Part shown: positions 1 to 7,140 of the stretch, piece by piece | How positions within the stretch are numbered: position 1 is the stretch's first letter | Layout: every line of letters begins with the position of its first letter | Assembly: GCA_031277235.1 (NCBI GenBank) | Contig: JAITMT010000480.1 | Location: 1-7,629, forward strand | DNA: 7,629 nt | DNA from: Tannerella sp. | GTDB taxonomy: Bacteria; Bacteroidota; Bacteroidia; Bacteroidales; Tannerellaceae | Reading direction: 5' to 3' | Position numbers and translations under genes: made by a program | The notes under the pieces: model-generated | Seen by the model: the letters and a program-made list of their open reading frames with translations, nothing else | Told to the model about the DNA's origin: nothing | The model's database searches: none

Positions 1-78
1 TGGTTCAAGCCCGACAACGGCGGACAGGAAAGAAAACTGTTGACAAAAAACTACAAAATTGAAGGATGGCAAAGGTGA
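1..78 (+). CDS. C-terminal end of an upstream gene (partial, unidentified)
   Basis: The frame beginning at base 1 stays open for 25 codons and stops with TGA at 76-78. It reads WFKPDNGGQERK, then LLTKNYKIEGWQR. The other two + frames stop earlier (TGA at 41-43 in frame 2, TGA within the first 60 bases in frame 3), and base composition changes to AT-rich repeat sequence right after the stop, which fits a true gene end. The fragment is too short to assign a family. It does not end in phenylalanine, so it is not an obvious outer-membrane barrel end. About 700 bp of repeats separate it from the susC-like gene, so it is probably not in the same transcription unit. It could still be a chance open frame. 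Confidence 0.5.
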   Translation, partial: WFKPDNGGQERKLLTKNYKIEGWQR

Positions 79-149
79 TCGCAATGACAGATTAAAAATG
101 ATTTTGAAAGTATAACAAACGAACCTGACGTGCGGGGATTGAGGATTTG

Positions 150-362
150 AAAATTTGAAGATTTGAGGATTCGAAGATTTGAAAAAAAACCTAATTTCAC
201 AAACTGAAAAAACCTCAGTAGTAGCGGCAAGCAAGAGGTACAATATATAAGTTTCCTGCGGAAAAATTTGAAGATTTGAGGATTCGAAGATTTGAAGATT
301 AAAAAAAACCTAATTTCACAAACTGAAAAAACCTCAGTAGCAGCAAGAGGTACAATATATAA
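150..362. repeat. Imperfect direct repeat, two ~100 bp copies
   Basis: Copy 1 is 150-250 and copy 2 is 263-362. Both begin AAAATTTGAAGATTTGAGG and end GAGGTACAATATATAA, and share the middle part CTAATTTCACAAACTG followed by AACCTCAGTAG. They differ by a 4-base addition in copy 2 (GATT near 297-300) and a few bases missing after CAGTAG in copy 2. A 12 bp spacer with TTTCCTGCGGAAA lies between them. Copy 2 also forms the outer left arm of the inverted repeat at 302-502, so copy 1 looks like a partial duplication of that arm. Confidence 0.85.
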
Positions 363-502
363 TAAACCTCATTACCTCATTACCTCATTGTCTTTACATC
401 AAAAATCAACGGAATGTGGTAATGAGGTAATGAAAAGATAACACATATCCCTGCTACTGAGGTTGTTTTGTTATTAAAATCAGGTGGAAATGAGGTTTTT
501 TT
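302..502. repeat. Long nested imperfect inverted repeat (MITE-like or large hairpin)
   Basis: Three sets of arms are nested and in register. The outer pair is 302-319 with 484-502 (AAAAAAACCTAATTTCAC against AAAAAAACCTCATTTCCAC on the complement, one mismatch and one indel). The middle pair is 330-343 with 451-464, a perfect 14 bp match of AACCTCAGTAGCAG. The inner pair is 369-384 with 418-433, a perfect 16 bp match of TCATTACCTCATTACC with a 33-base loop. Read as RNA or single-stranded DNA, it would fold into one long interrupted hairpin. No open frame lies inside. It could be a miniature inverted-repeat element or the remains of one. No target-site duplication was identified by eye. Confidence 0.75.
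366..389. repeat. Three tandem copies of an 8-mer (ACCTCATT)
   Basis: ACCTCATT occurs three times without interruption. The complement, AATGAGGT, recurs at 421-428 and nearly again at 490-497. The tandem copies supply the inner left arm of the long inverted repeat, so the arm can pair in more than one register. Confidence 0.9.
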
Positions 503-529
503 CAGGCTTGAAAAGCCCGATTTTCATAA

Positions 530-557
530 CCGCAGGCGAGCGAAGCGTTGCCTGCGG
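530..557. repeat. GC-rich hairpin with 8 bp arms (CCGCAGGC)
   Basis: CCGCAGGC at 530-537 is matched by GCCTGCGG at 550-557 with a 12-base loop. CCTGCGGAAA recurs at 255-264 between the two copies of the direct repeat, so the right arm appears to belong to a dispersed repeat. There is no T run on either side, so it is not a convincing terminator. Confidence 0.65.
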
Positions 558-573
558 AAATTTGGGGATTGCA

Positions 574-659
574 CCTCACCCCCTACCCTCTTCCAAAAGA
601 GAGGGAATTCGTCTGCGCCGCACTGATCCCCTCTCCTGTGGAGAGGGGCAGGGGTGAGG
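574..659. repeat. Two hairpins enclosed by an outer inverted repeat
   Basis: The outer arms are CCTCACCCC (574-582) and GGGGTGAGG (651-659), a perfect 9 bp match. Inside are two separate hairpins: CCCTCT/AGAGGG (586-591 with 600-605), and a perfect 9 bp stem CCCCTCTCC/GGAGAGGGG (628-636 with 640-648) with loop TGT. The predicted shape is a three-way junction. The sequence resembles the CCTCACCCC...CCTCTCC...GGGGTGAGG repeat that I recall as common in intergenic DNA of various bacteria. That recollection is not checked here. Confidence 0.8.
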
Positions 660-758
660 AAGTGCGGAAAGACGGATGAATACGCCATATCACTCACCCA
701 AAAAGCGGCTGAGATGTCGCATTTATACCAAATAAGTCGCATTCACCCCGATACCATA

Positions 759-786
759 TTTTTATCCGTTATATGATATATATTTG
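759..786 (+). promoter_or_regulatory. Putative Bacteroidota promoter for the susC-susD-GH5 operon
   Basis: TATATTTG at 779-786 matches the Bacteroidota -7 consensus TAnnTTTG exactly. The -33 element (consensus TTTG) is weak: a T run at 759-763 sits about 16 bases upstream, slightly close. Transcription would start near 792-797, giving a short leader of about 15-20 bases before the ATG at 811. The motif is inferred from the known consensus, and no start site is measured. No operator could be recognised. The repeat elements end about 100 bp upstream. Confidence 0.55.
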
Positions 787-810
787 CACCGTGATATAAA
801 TGGAAATAAT

Positions 811-3800
811 ATGAATCGCATATGTAACATATTGATATTTTTTCTCCTTTCTTTCCCGGCGCTTCATGCCCAAACCGGGCAGTTGTCGGTATCGGGCGTC
901 GTTCGGGATGAAGGCGGACTTCCGATGGCCGGCGTCAGTGTTTCCGTGCAGGAAAGCGCGCTCGGAACAATTACCGATGCGGATGGAAAATTCTCGCTCT
1001 CTGCTCCGGCGGATGCCACCCTCGTCTTCTCGTTTATCGGCTTTGTTGCCGAAAAGCGGCAAGCAACGGCTTCGCCCCTGCAAATCGTATTGAAAGAGAA
1101 TGTATTGGAAATGAACGAAGTGGTCGTTACCGCTTTGGGTATGAAAAAAGAGAAAAAGGCGCTTGCTTATTCCGTAGCGGAACTCAAAGAAGACGCCTTT
1201 ATGGTGAAAGAGTCCAATTTTGCGGAAGGCTTGGCCGGTAAAGTAAGCGGGGTCAATGTGGTGAAACCGGTTACGGGAGCCATGGGGTCGGTGCGTATCA
1301 CCATCCGCGGCAACGGTTCTTTCGGAGGCAATCAGCCGCTCTACATCGTGGACGGAGCGCCGATGGACAACAGTAACTACGGACAAGCCGGAACCTGGGG
1401 AGGCTTCGACGGCGGCGACGGGATTTCTTCGCTCAACAGCGACGACATCGAAAGTATGACGGTGTTGAAAGGCGGTACGGCTGCCGCCCTCTACGGCTCG
1501 CGAGCCGCAAACGGAGCCATCGTCATCACCACCAAAAAAGGAACGAAAGGCGCCGTCAACGTGGAATTGAACAGTTCCTACACTTTCGATTCCCCCATTG
1601 TCAAAACTTCCGATTTTCAGTATGAATACGGACAAGGTTTGTCGGGAGTGGCTCCCACAACGATTGAAATGGCTATGCTTAGCGGTCCCTTGAGTTGGGG
1701 AACCCGCCTCGACGGTTCGGACGTCATCCAATTCGACGGTGTGAAACGACCCTATCTTGCTGTGGGAAAAAATAACTTTTCCAATTTCTACAATAAGGCA
1801 TGGTCGCTGAACAATAACCTGTCGGTTTCCGGAGGGGGAGAGAGCGCCCAATACCGCATATCGGTGGGCGACCAACGCTATGACGACCTCTATCCCAATT
1901 CCAACATGCAGCGCAACAACGCTTCCTTGAATCTCACTGCGAAACTTGCGCCCAACATCACGCTGCAAACCAATGTGATGTATATGCGCGAACGGGTGAA
2001 AAACCGCCAGAATGTCAACGACTATTCGAGCAACGGAAATGTACTGCTTTGGGTGTTGCCTCCCAATATCGACATCCGCAGCCTGTCGGCGGCTACCGAC
2101 GCGAACGGAAACGAACTGCTGCTTTCAAATACCTACGTCTATTTCGCTAATCCCTATTTCGTTGCTTACAACCGCCGGCAACAGGATGCCAAAGACCGTA
2201 CTTTCGGAACTTTGCAGCTTCAATACGATATGGACGAACATTGGTACCTGCGCGGACGCGCCGGAGGGGACATGATCTACCGCCGTTCCGAATCGGTGCT
2301 TCCGAAAGGAACCGCTTATTATCAGGCGGGTTCTATGGGCGCAAATTCTTCCTTCGGCGGAGAATTCAATGCCGAAGCGCTCTTGGGATATAACAACGCA
2401 TTCAATGACGCCTGGTCGTTGAGCGCTTTTGCCGGATGGAACAGCATGATCGGCTGGAACGAATCCATCAGCGCTTCGGGCGACCGCTTCATACAGCCCG
2501 GATTCGACGTCATCGGCAACACGGAAACAACGAGCGGTGGAAAAGGCAGATCGGAGAATTATATCAATTCGGTTTTCGGACAAATGGAAATGGCCTACAA
2601 CAACAGGCTGTATCTCACGCTTTCCGGCCGTAACGACTGGTTCTCCGCCCTGTCGCTGAAAGGAAAAACAACGCCCAACAACATTTTTTATCCTTCGGCG
2701 GGACTCAGTTATTTGGTCAGCGAAGCGGTGAAACTGCCCTCATGGATCTCATTCCTAAAACTGCGGGGCGCCTGGGCGCAATCCGGAGGAGCGGTCGGTC
2801 CCTACAACTTAGCCCTCACTTACCGCTATGGAGAAACGATCAACGGCAATCCGACCGGTTCCATCAGTAATTCAACAATTCCCTACCTGAACCTAAAGCC
2901 GCTTACATCCACTTCTTATGAACTCGGAACCGATATCCGTTTTTTCAATAACCGCTTGGGATTCGATGCTACTTATTATATTCGTAATACAAGCGACGAT
3001 ATCGTCACGGCTCAAATATCGACGGCCTCGGGTTATAATAATGTATTGATAAATGCAGGGAAAATCGATAACCGGGGCGTGGAATTGGTCGTGAGGGCAA
3101 CTCCTGTGGAAACAAAGACCTTGCAATGGACTACCTTACTTAATTTTTCTTACAACAAGAGTAAGATTGTCCGCATCACCGACCGCGTGAACAGCTTCAT
3201 CATGGCTACCAGCCGGATGGGCGCGGCGGGCGACGAAGGAAGTCCCACCTATCTCTATCAGGAAGTGGGCGAACCCTATGGAATCATCAAAGGTTCTTCC
3301 TACGTGCGGGATGAAAACAACAACATTGTGTTCGGACGCGACGGCTTGCCTGTGGAAGGAGAGATGAAGAAGCTGGGAGAAGGGGTGCACCCCTACGTCG
3401 CCGGATTCGGCAACACGTTTTCCTACAAACAACTGTCGCTCAATATCCTGTTTGACGGTAAATTCGGCGGAAGCGTTTTTTCCGGAACCAACGACATGGC
3501 TTATCTGTTGGGAACGCATCGCAACACATTGGAAGGCAGGGAAGGCGGAGTCATCGGGAAAGGAGTGAAGTTGGACGGTTCTCCGAATGATATTACCGTC
3601 CCGGCTATGGACTATTACATGTATGTTGCCAACAACATCTCTGAAGAATTTGTTTACGACGCTTCGTTTGTGAAGTTGCGCGAAATTGCGCTTACGTATA
3701 ATTTCCCGAAATCTTTGAGCGGAAAAATCGGCGTATCGCGCTTAGCCCTGTCTTTTGTCGGACGCAACCTGTATACCCTGTACAGCAAAGTTCCCATGGT

Positions 3801-3903
3801 CGATCCCGAATCGGGATACACCAGCGACAACGCCCAAGGACTTGAAGAATGGGGACTTCCCGCTACCCGCAGTTGGGGTTTTAATTTAAATATTCACTTC
3901 TAA
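811..3903 (+). CDS. SusC/RagA-family TonB-dependent outer-membrane transporter
   Basis: A 1030-residue TonB-dependent transporter that would import glycans bound by the SusD-like partner encoded 15 bp downstream. Residues 1-21 form a signal peptide with a hydrophobic core (ILIFFLLSF) and a cleavage site after ALHAQ. A carboxypeptidase-regulatory-like domain follows at about 25-95 (VSGVVRDEGGLPMAGVSV). NEVVVTALG (102-110) is the TonB-box-like segment. The plug spans about 115-245 and contains GLAGKVSGV (140-148) and the family signature LYIVDGAP (177-184) through ALYGSRAANGAIVITTK (226-242). The rest is the 22-strand-type barrel, ending in aromatic NLNIHF with terminal phenylalanine. Length is normal for the family. 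The ATG at 811 is chosen over the in-frame TTG at 784 because the signal peptide starts there and the TTG lies inside the promoter motif. No Shine-Dalgarno sequence is present, only A-rich sequence. The substrate cannot be read from the sequence. Confidence 0.95.
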   Translation: MNRICNILIFFLLSFPALHAQTGQLSVSGVVRDEGGLPMAGVSVSVQESALGTITDADGKFSLSAPADATLVFSFIGFVAEKRQATASPLQIVLKENVLEMNEVVVTALGMKKEKKALAYSVAELKEDAFMVKESNFAEGLAGKVSGVNVVKPVTGAMGSVRITIRGNGSFGGNQPLYIVDGAPMDNSNYGQAGTWGGFDGGDGISSLNSDDIESMTVLKGGTAAALYGSRAANGAIVITTKKGTKGAVNVELNSSYTFDSPIVKTSDFQYEYGQGLSGVAPTTIEMAMLSGPLSWGTRLDGSDVIQFDGVKRPYLAVGKNNFSNFYNKAWSLNNNLSVSGGGESAQYRISVGDQRYDDLYPNSNMQRNNASLNLTAKLAPNITLQTNVMYMRERVKNRQNVNDYSSNGNVLLWVLPPNIDIRSLSAATDANGNELLLSNTYVYFANPYFVAYNRRQQDAKDRTFGTLQLQYDMDEHWYLRGRAGGDMIYRRSESVLPKGTAYYQAGSMGANSSFGGEFNAEALLGYNNAFNDAWSLSAFAGWNSMIGWNESISASGDRFIQPGFDVIGNTETTSGGKGRSENYINSVFGQMEMAYNNRLYLTLSGRNDWFSALSLKGKTTPNNIFYPSAGLSYLVSEAVKLPSWISFLKLRGAWAQSGGAVGPYNLALTYRYGETINGNPTGSISNSTIPYLNLKPLTSTSYELGTDIRFFNNRLGFDATYYIRNTSDDIVTAQISTASGYNNVLINAGKIDNRGVELVVRATPVETKTLQWTTLLNFSYNKSKIVRITDRVNSFIMATSRMGAAGDEGSPTYLYQEVGEPYGIIKGSSYVRDENNNIVFGRDGLPVEGEMKKLGEGVHPYVAGFGNTFSYKQLSLNILFDGKFGGSVFSGTNDMAYLLGTHRNTLEGREGGVIGKGVKLDGSPNDITVPAMDYYMYVANNISEEFVYDASFVKLREIALTYNFPKSLSGKIGVSRLALSFVGRNLYTLYSKVPMVDPESGYTSDNAQGLEEWGLPATRSWGFNLNIHF

Positions 3904-3918
3904 TCCGTAATTAAGTTT

Positions 3919-5514
3919 ATGAATACTCCTTATAATATCCCCATTAAGCAATCCGTCAGGATTGCATCGCTCGGTAGAAAATGTATTCCGTTATCGCTTG
4001 CATTCCGTACGGAATGCGTCCTGCTTGCCCTATTCCTCGCAGGTATTTTATTTTCCTCCTGTGATTTTGAAGAGAAGAATATCAATCCGAATAACAGCAC
4101 GACCATCGAACCTGCTCCACTGCTTACTTATTCGCAACTCTACACGAGCAACGAAGGTTTAAGCAAGCGCGTACAAGTTGGTTATTGCATGATGATGGTA
4201 CAGCAAACCGCTTCCTTGGACAGGGAAGAAATGGCTGGCGACAAATACCTGGAAACAGAGATGCTCGGCGTATATTTTACCGACACTTATGCTTCCACCA
4301 TCAAAAATATTCAGGAACTGATTAATCGCACCGCCGATAATCCTGAATTTGTAAACACTTATGCCATAGCGCTTATATGGAAATCATTCCTGTTTCACCG
4401 CATCACCGACCTCTACGGCGATGTGCCTTATTCGGAAGCGGGCAATGGCTATGAAACCCAAATTTTTTATCCGAAATACGACCGCCAACAAGACATCTAC
4501 GCCGGATTAATACACGATATAGAAACCGGTCTTTCCCTTTTGGACCCTGCTGCGCCTGCTATTGCCGGCGATATCATCTATTCGGGGAATATCGACCGAT
4601 GGAAAAAATTCGGAAATTCGCTGCTCCTCCGGCTCGGTATGCGGATGGAACATGCCGATGCCGGTCTTGCCCGCTCCACCGTTGCCAAAGCCGTGCAGGG
4701 CGGGGTGATGCAAGAGCCTTCGGACATCTGCATGGTGCGGCATGTTGCCGGGAAGTCGAGCACGGAAAACACCCTGAGTTCCGTATTCAGAAGTCATGGT
4801 TTGCTGAACAGCGGAGCGGTGAAAATCAGTAAAATCTTTATGGATAGGTTGAAAATAACGAACGATCCCCGTTTGCCTGTGTATTGCGCATTGCCCGACG
4901 GGACGACCGATATCGACAAACAAAAGGGGCTTCAAAATGGATACGACGTGCTTACCATCTACGACGGAGACCCCAGCTTTCAATCGTTGAGGGATTATTC
5001 TACCTTTAATCCGGCGACGATACTGCTGATGGATGCTCCCGTGGTTCACCTGACTCCCGCCGAAGTCGAACTCCTGCAAGCCGAAGCCGTTCTGAAAGGA
5101 TGGATAAACGGAGACGCCAAAACGCATTACGAGAAAGCAGTCCGGCTTTCCATGGAGCAGCAAGCCATCTACGGCGCCGGCGGTATTATTCCCGAAGAAC
5201 AGATCGATGCGTATTTAGCTCAAAATCTGTTTGATAAAGCTCCAACAACGGAAACCAAGCTCAATTTGATCGGAACCGAATTTTGGGTAGCGACCTTTCT
5301 CAACGGCTACGAGAGTTATGCCAATTGGCGGCGGACAGGCTATCCGCAACTCTTTCCCACTTCCTACAGCGGAAGTCCCAATAAAGGAAAAATTCCACGC
5401 CGCTTCACTTATCCCACGGAGGAATACAGCATCAACCTCGAACATGTGGAAGAAGCCAATGCAAATCAGGGAGCCGATGCCCTCTCGACACGGATATGGT
5501 GGGATAATATGTAA
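3919..5514 (+). CDS. SusD/RagB-family glycan-binding outer-membrane lipoprotein
   Basis: A 531-residue SusD-like lipoprotein that would cap the SusC-like barrel at the cell surface and bind the glycan. The lipobox is LFSSC with Cys48. The residues after it (DFEE) are acidic, as in Bacteroidota surface-export signals. Typical motifs of the SusD-like_2 type are RITDLYGDVPYSEA (161-174), the segment 218-243 containing NIDRWKKFGNSLLLRLG, NWRRTGYP (469-476) and the C-terminal RRFTYP and RIWWD. Helical TPR-like parts make up the N-terminal half. The signal peptide is odd: about 33 residues precede the hydrophobic core VLLALFLAGIL, where ~5-10 is usual, and two hairpins, one an exact palindrome, lie in that stretch. 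No later Met exists before Cys48, so 3919 is the only ATG start that keeps the lipobox. No Shine-Dalgarno sequence is seen, and translation may be coupled to the upstream gene. Confidence 0.93.
   Translation: MNTPYNIPIKQSVRIASLGRKCIPLSLAFRTECVLLALFLAGILFSSCDFEEKNINPNNSTTIEPAPLLTYSQLYTSNEGLSKRVQVGYCMMMVQQTASLDREEMAGDKYLETEMLGVYFTDTYASTIKNIQELINRTADNPEFVNTYAIALIWKSFLFHRITDLYGDVPYSEAGNGYETQIFYPKYDRQQDIYAGLIHDIETGLSLLDPAAPAIAGDIIYSGNIDRWKKFGNSLLLRLGMRMEHADAGLARSTVAKAVQGGVMQEPSDICMVRHVAGKSSTENTLSSVFRSHGLLNSGAVKISKIFMDRLKITNDPRLPVYCALPDGTTDIDKQKGLQNGYDVLTIYDGDPSFQSLRDYSTFNPATILLMDAPVVHLTPAEVELLQAEAVLKGWINGDAKTHYEKAVRLSMEQQAIYGAGGIIPEEQIDAYLAQNLFDKAPTTETKLNLIGTEFWVATFLNGYESYANWRRTGYPQLFPTSYSGSPNKGKIPRRFTYPTEEYSINLEHVEEANANQGADALSTRIWWDNM
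3948..3965. repeat. Small hairpin inside the start of the susD-like gene
   Basis: GCAATCC (3948-3954) and GGATTGC (3959-3965) form a perfect 7 bp stem with loop GTCA, covering codons 10-16 of the susD-like gene. It begins 29 bases after the start codon. Confidence 0.7.
4000..4017. repeat. Perfect 18 bp palindrome inside the signal-peptide codons of the susD-like gene
   Basis: GCATTCCGTACGGAATGC equals its own reverse complement over 18 bases. It is exactly in frame and encodes AFRTEC (residues 28-33), immediately before the hydrophobic core of the signal peptide. It could be a repeat inserted in the gene, a protein-binding site or a structured RNA element. Confidence 0.85.
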
Positions 5515-5526
5515 AACGCAGAAACG

Positions 5527-7092
5527 ATGGAAGTTGTAAAAATAAAACGCCTCATTGCCCTTTTAAGTCTTTTGGTGATAGTCGCTTGCCGGTCGGGAAG
5601 CGAAAACCCGAAAGGATTCCTCTCCGTCGCCGGGGAGCGTTTGACGGACGACTACGGGCGCACCGTTATCTTGAATGGAATCAATTATGTAACGAAAGAT
5701 CCCGATAAATACTACGATAATGTGAACGACGACAAACTTTTCCGCCAATTCCGCAATTGGGGTTTCAACTGCGTTCGTTTCGGACTGTCGTGGAAAGGCA
5801 TAGAGCCGGAACCCGGAAAAATCAACGAGAAATACCTCTTGGAAGTGGATAAACGGGTGAAATGGGCGGAAGAAAACGGGATTTGGCTGATACTCGATAT
5901 GCACCAGGATCTTTATGGGGGCAAATACGGCAACGGCGCTCCCGATTGGGCTACCCTCGATGAAGGCTTGCCGCATGTCACCGGCGATGTCTGGAGCGAT
6001 GCCTACCTTGCCAGCCCCGCTATCCACAAGGTGTTCGATAATTTCTGGAAGAACGCGCCGGCTCCCGACGGGGAAGGAATACAGGATCATTATATTTTCG
6101 TATGGAAAATCTTAGCCAAGCGGTATGCGCAATCGCCTTCGGTTGCCGGATTCGATATTATGAACGAACCTTTTACCGGTTCGGAAAGCATAACCGTATT
6201 GACGAAACTGTTGGAAGCCTACGGCGGTATTGTTGCCGGCGCAACCGGAAAAACTCCTTCGTTAGAATCGCTTACCGACATGTGGGGAAACGAAAAAATG
6301 CGGATCGAGGCTTTGAAAACCTTGGATGACAAAAACAATTACAGCCTCATCGCCGATAATGCTTACGAAACGGTGCGCACTTTTGAACAGGGCGCCCTGA
6401 GTCAATTCTATCAGAAAGTGCGCGACGCTGTGCGGGAAGTCAACAAAAAACACATCCTCTTTTTAGAACACTCTTATTTCTGTAATTTGGGAGTAAAAAG
6501 CAGTTTTCTTATTCCGAAAGACAAAGATGGAGTCCGAGACTCGCTTTGCGTGTATGCTCCGCATGGCTACGATCTGGTAACCGACACCGATGCCGCTTCC
6601 GCCCCGAGTTTCAACCGGACGGAGGTCATATTTGAGCGCATCTTTGAGGCAGGAAAAGAGAAAGGCGTTCCGGTAGTGGTGGGCGAATGGGGAGCGTTCT
6701 ACATGGGAAATGAGTACCGGGAACCCGCGCTACATCTCATCGGCTTGTTTGAACAGGCGAAAGTCGGGCAAACCTATTGGGCGTATTGGGAAAACATCGA
6801 TAAGCAGGATTATTTCGCCGAGGCGCTTTCGCGCTCTTATCCCATGCTGACCAATGGAATATTGCAGGCTTACGGCAACGATTACAAGAATAATCAATTT
6901 ACTGTCGAGTGGAAAGAAACCGGAGAAGCGCCGACTCGCGTGTATATCCCCGACCTTTCCCGCTTCAAACCCGAAAATATGGAATTGAATCCCCACTCTG
7001 AAACAACGATCGTTCCGCTCGACAACAATCGTTCGGGGTATTTGGAAATTGCTCCTGCGGGAGGGGAGAGGAGGTTGACTATTCGTTTTTAG
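5527..7092 (+). CDS. GH5 glycoside hydrolase lipoprotein, endoglycoceramidase-like
   Basis: A 521-residue lipoprotein with a lipobox ending at Cys21 (LLVIVAC) and a short linker before the catalytic domain. The GH5 TIM barrel covers about 31-445. Recognised landmarks are LNGINY (49-54), NCVRFGLSW (81-89, with conserved Arg84), LILDMHQDLYGG (121-132), GAPDWA (137-142), DIMNEP (210-215) with Glu214 as acid/base, APHGYD (344-349) with His346, and VVVGEWG (383-389) with Glu387 as nucleophile. YWAYW (417-421) would line the sugar-binding site. DMHQD plus GAPDWA is typical of endoglycoceramidases (which cut between glycan and ceramide) rather than endoglucanases. A small beta-sandwich, about 450-521, closes the protein. 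Both catalytic glutamates are present, so it should be active. It follows the susD-like gene by 12 bp, probably on the same mRNA. Alternatives are another glycolipid or a beta-glucoside substrate. Confidence 0.88.
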   Translation: MEVVKIKRLIALLSLLVIVACRSGSENPKGFLSVAGERLTDDYGRTVILNGINYVTKDPDKYYDNVNDDKLFRQFRNWGFNCVRFGLSWKGIEPEPGKINEKYLLEVDKRVKWAEENGIWLILDMHQDLYGGKYGNGAPDWATLDEGLPHVTGDVWSDAYLASPAIHKVFDNFWKNAPAPDGEGIQDHYIFVWKILAKRYAQSPSVAGFDIMNEPFTGSESITVLTKLLEAYGGIVAGATGKTPSLESLTDMWGNEKMRIEALKTLDDKNNYSLIADNAYETVRTFEQGALSQFYQKVRDAVREVNKKHILFLEHSYFCNLGVKSSFLIPKDKDGVRDSLCVYAPHGYDLVTDTDAASAPSFNRTEVIFERIFEAGKEKGVPVVVGEWGAFYMGNEYREPALHLIGLFEQAKVGQTYWAYWENIDKQDYFAEALSRSYPMLTNGILQAYGNDYKNNQFTVEWKETGEAPTRVYIPDLSRFKPENMELNPHSETTIVPLDNNRSGYLEIAPAGGERRLTIRF

Positions 7093-7140
7093 AAAAGGGA
7101 ACCGCCATTCATGGTTCAGACCATTGGGTGGGGAATGCCC

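Larger units (their letters stand above)
79..758. other. Repeat-rich intergenic region, no gene seen
   Basis: No frame here has coding character. It is occupied by a duplicated ~100 bp block, a long imperfect inverted repeat, a GC-rich hairpin and a two-hairpin element, each listed separately. The only open frame of note, 72 codons on the minus strand (524-742), runs straight through the hairpins and looks like a by-product of them. Much of the left part is AT-rich with A runs. Confidence 0.75.

Noticed and set aside
366..389. CRISPR-like array
   Set aside because: There are only three contiguous 8-mers without spacers, and no cas genes. It is a simple tandem repeat.
505..517. GGCTT/AAGCC hairpin as a terminator of the upstream gene
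   Set aside because: The stem is only 5 bp, with a 3-base loop and no T run after it. The T run lies before it, and the upstream gene ends more than 400 bp away.
524..742. 72-codon minus-strand open frame
   Set aside because: It runs through the hairpins at 530-557 and 574-659, and its residue mix is what these repeats give in that frame. No start signal or protein family is recognisable.
784..810. Nine-codon N-terminal extension of the SusC-like protein from TTG at 784
   Set aside because: It would overlap the promoter motif and add a non-signal-like stretch in front of a complete signal peptide starting at ATG 811.
769..1968. 399-codon minus-strand open frame opposite the susC-like gene
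   Set aside because: It is antisense to well-conserved SusC codons, is low in protein-like character (many H, R, S, V) and contains no family motif. It is a shadow frame.
4507..5163. 218-codon minus-strand open frame opposite the susD-like gene
   Set aside because: It is a shadow of conserved SusD codons with no motif of its own.
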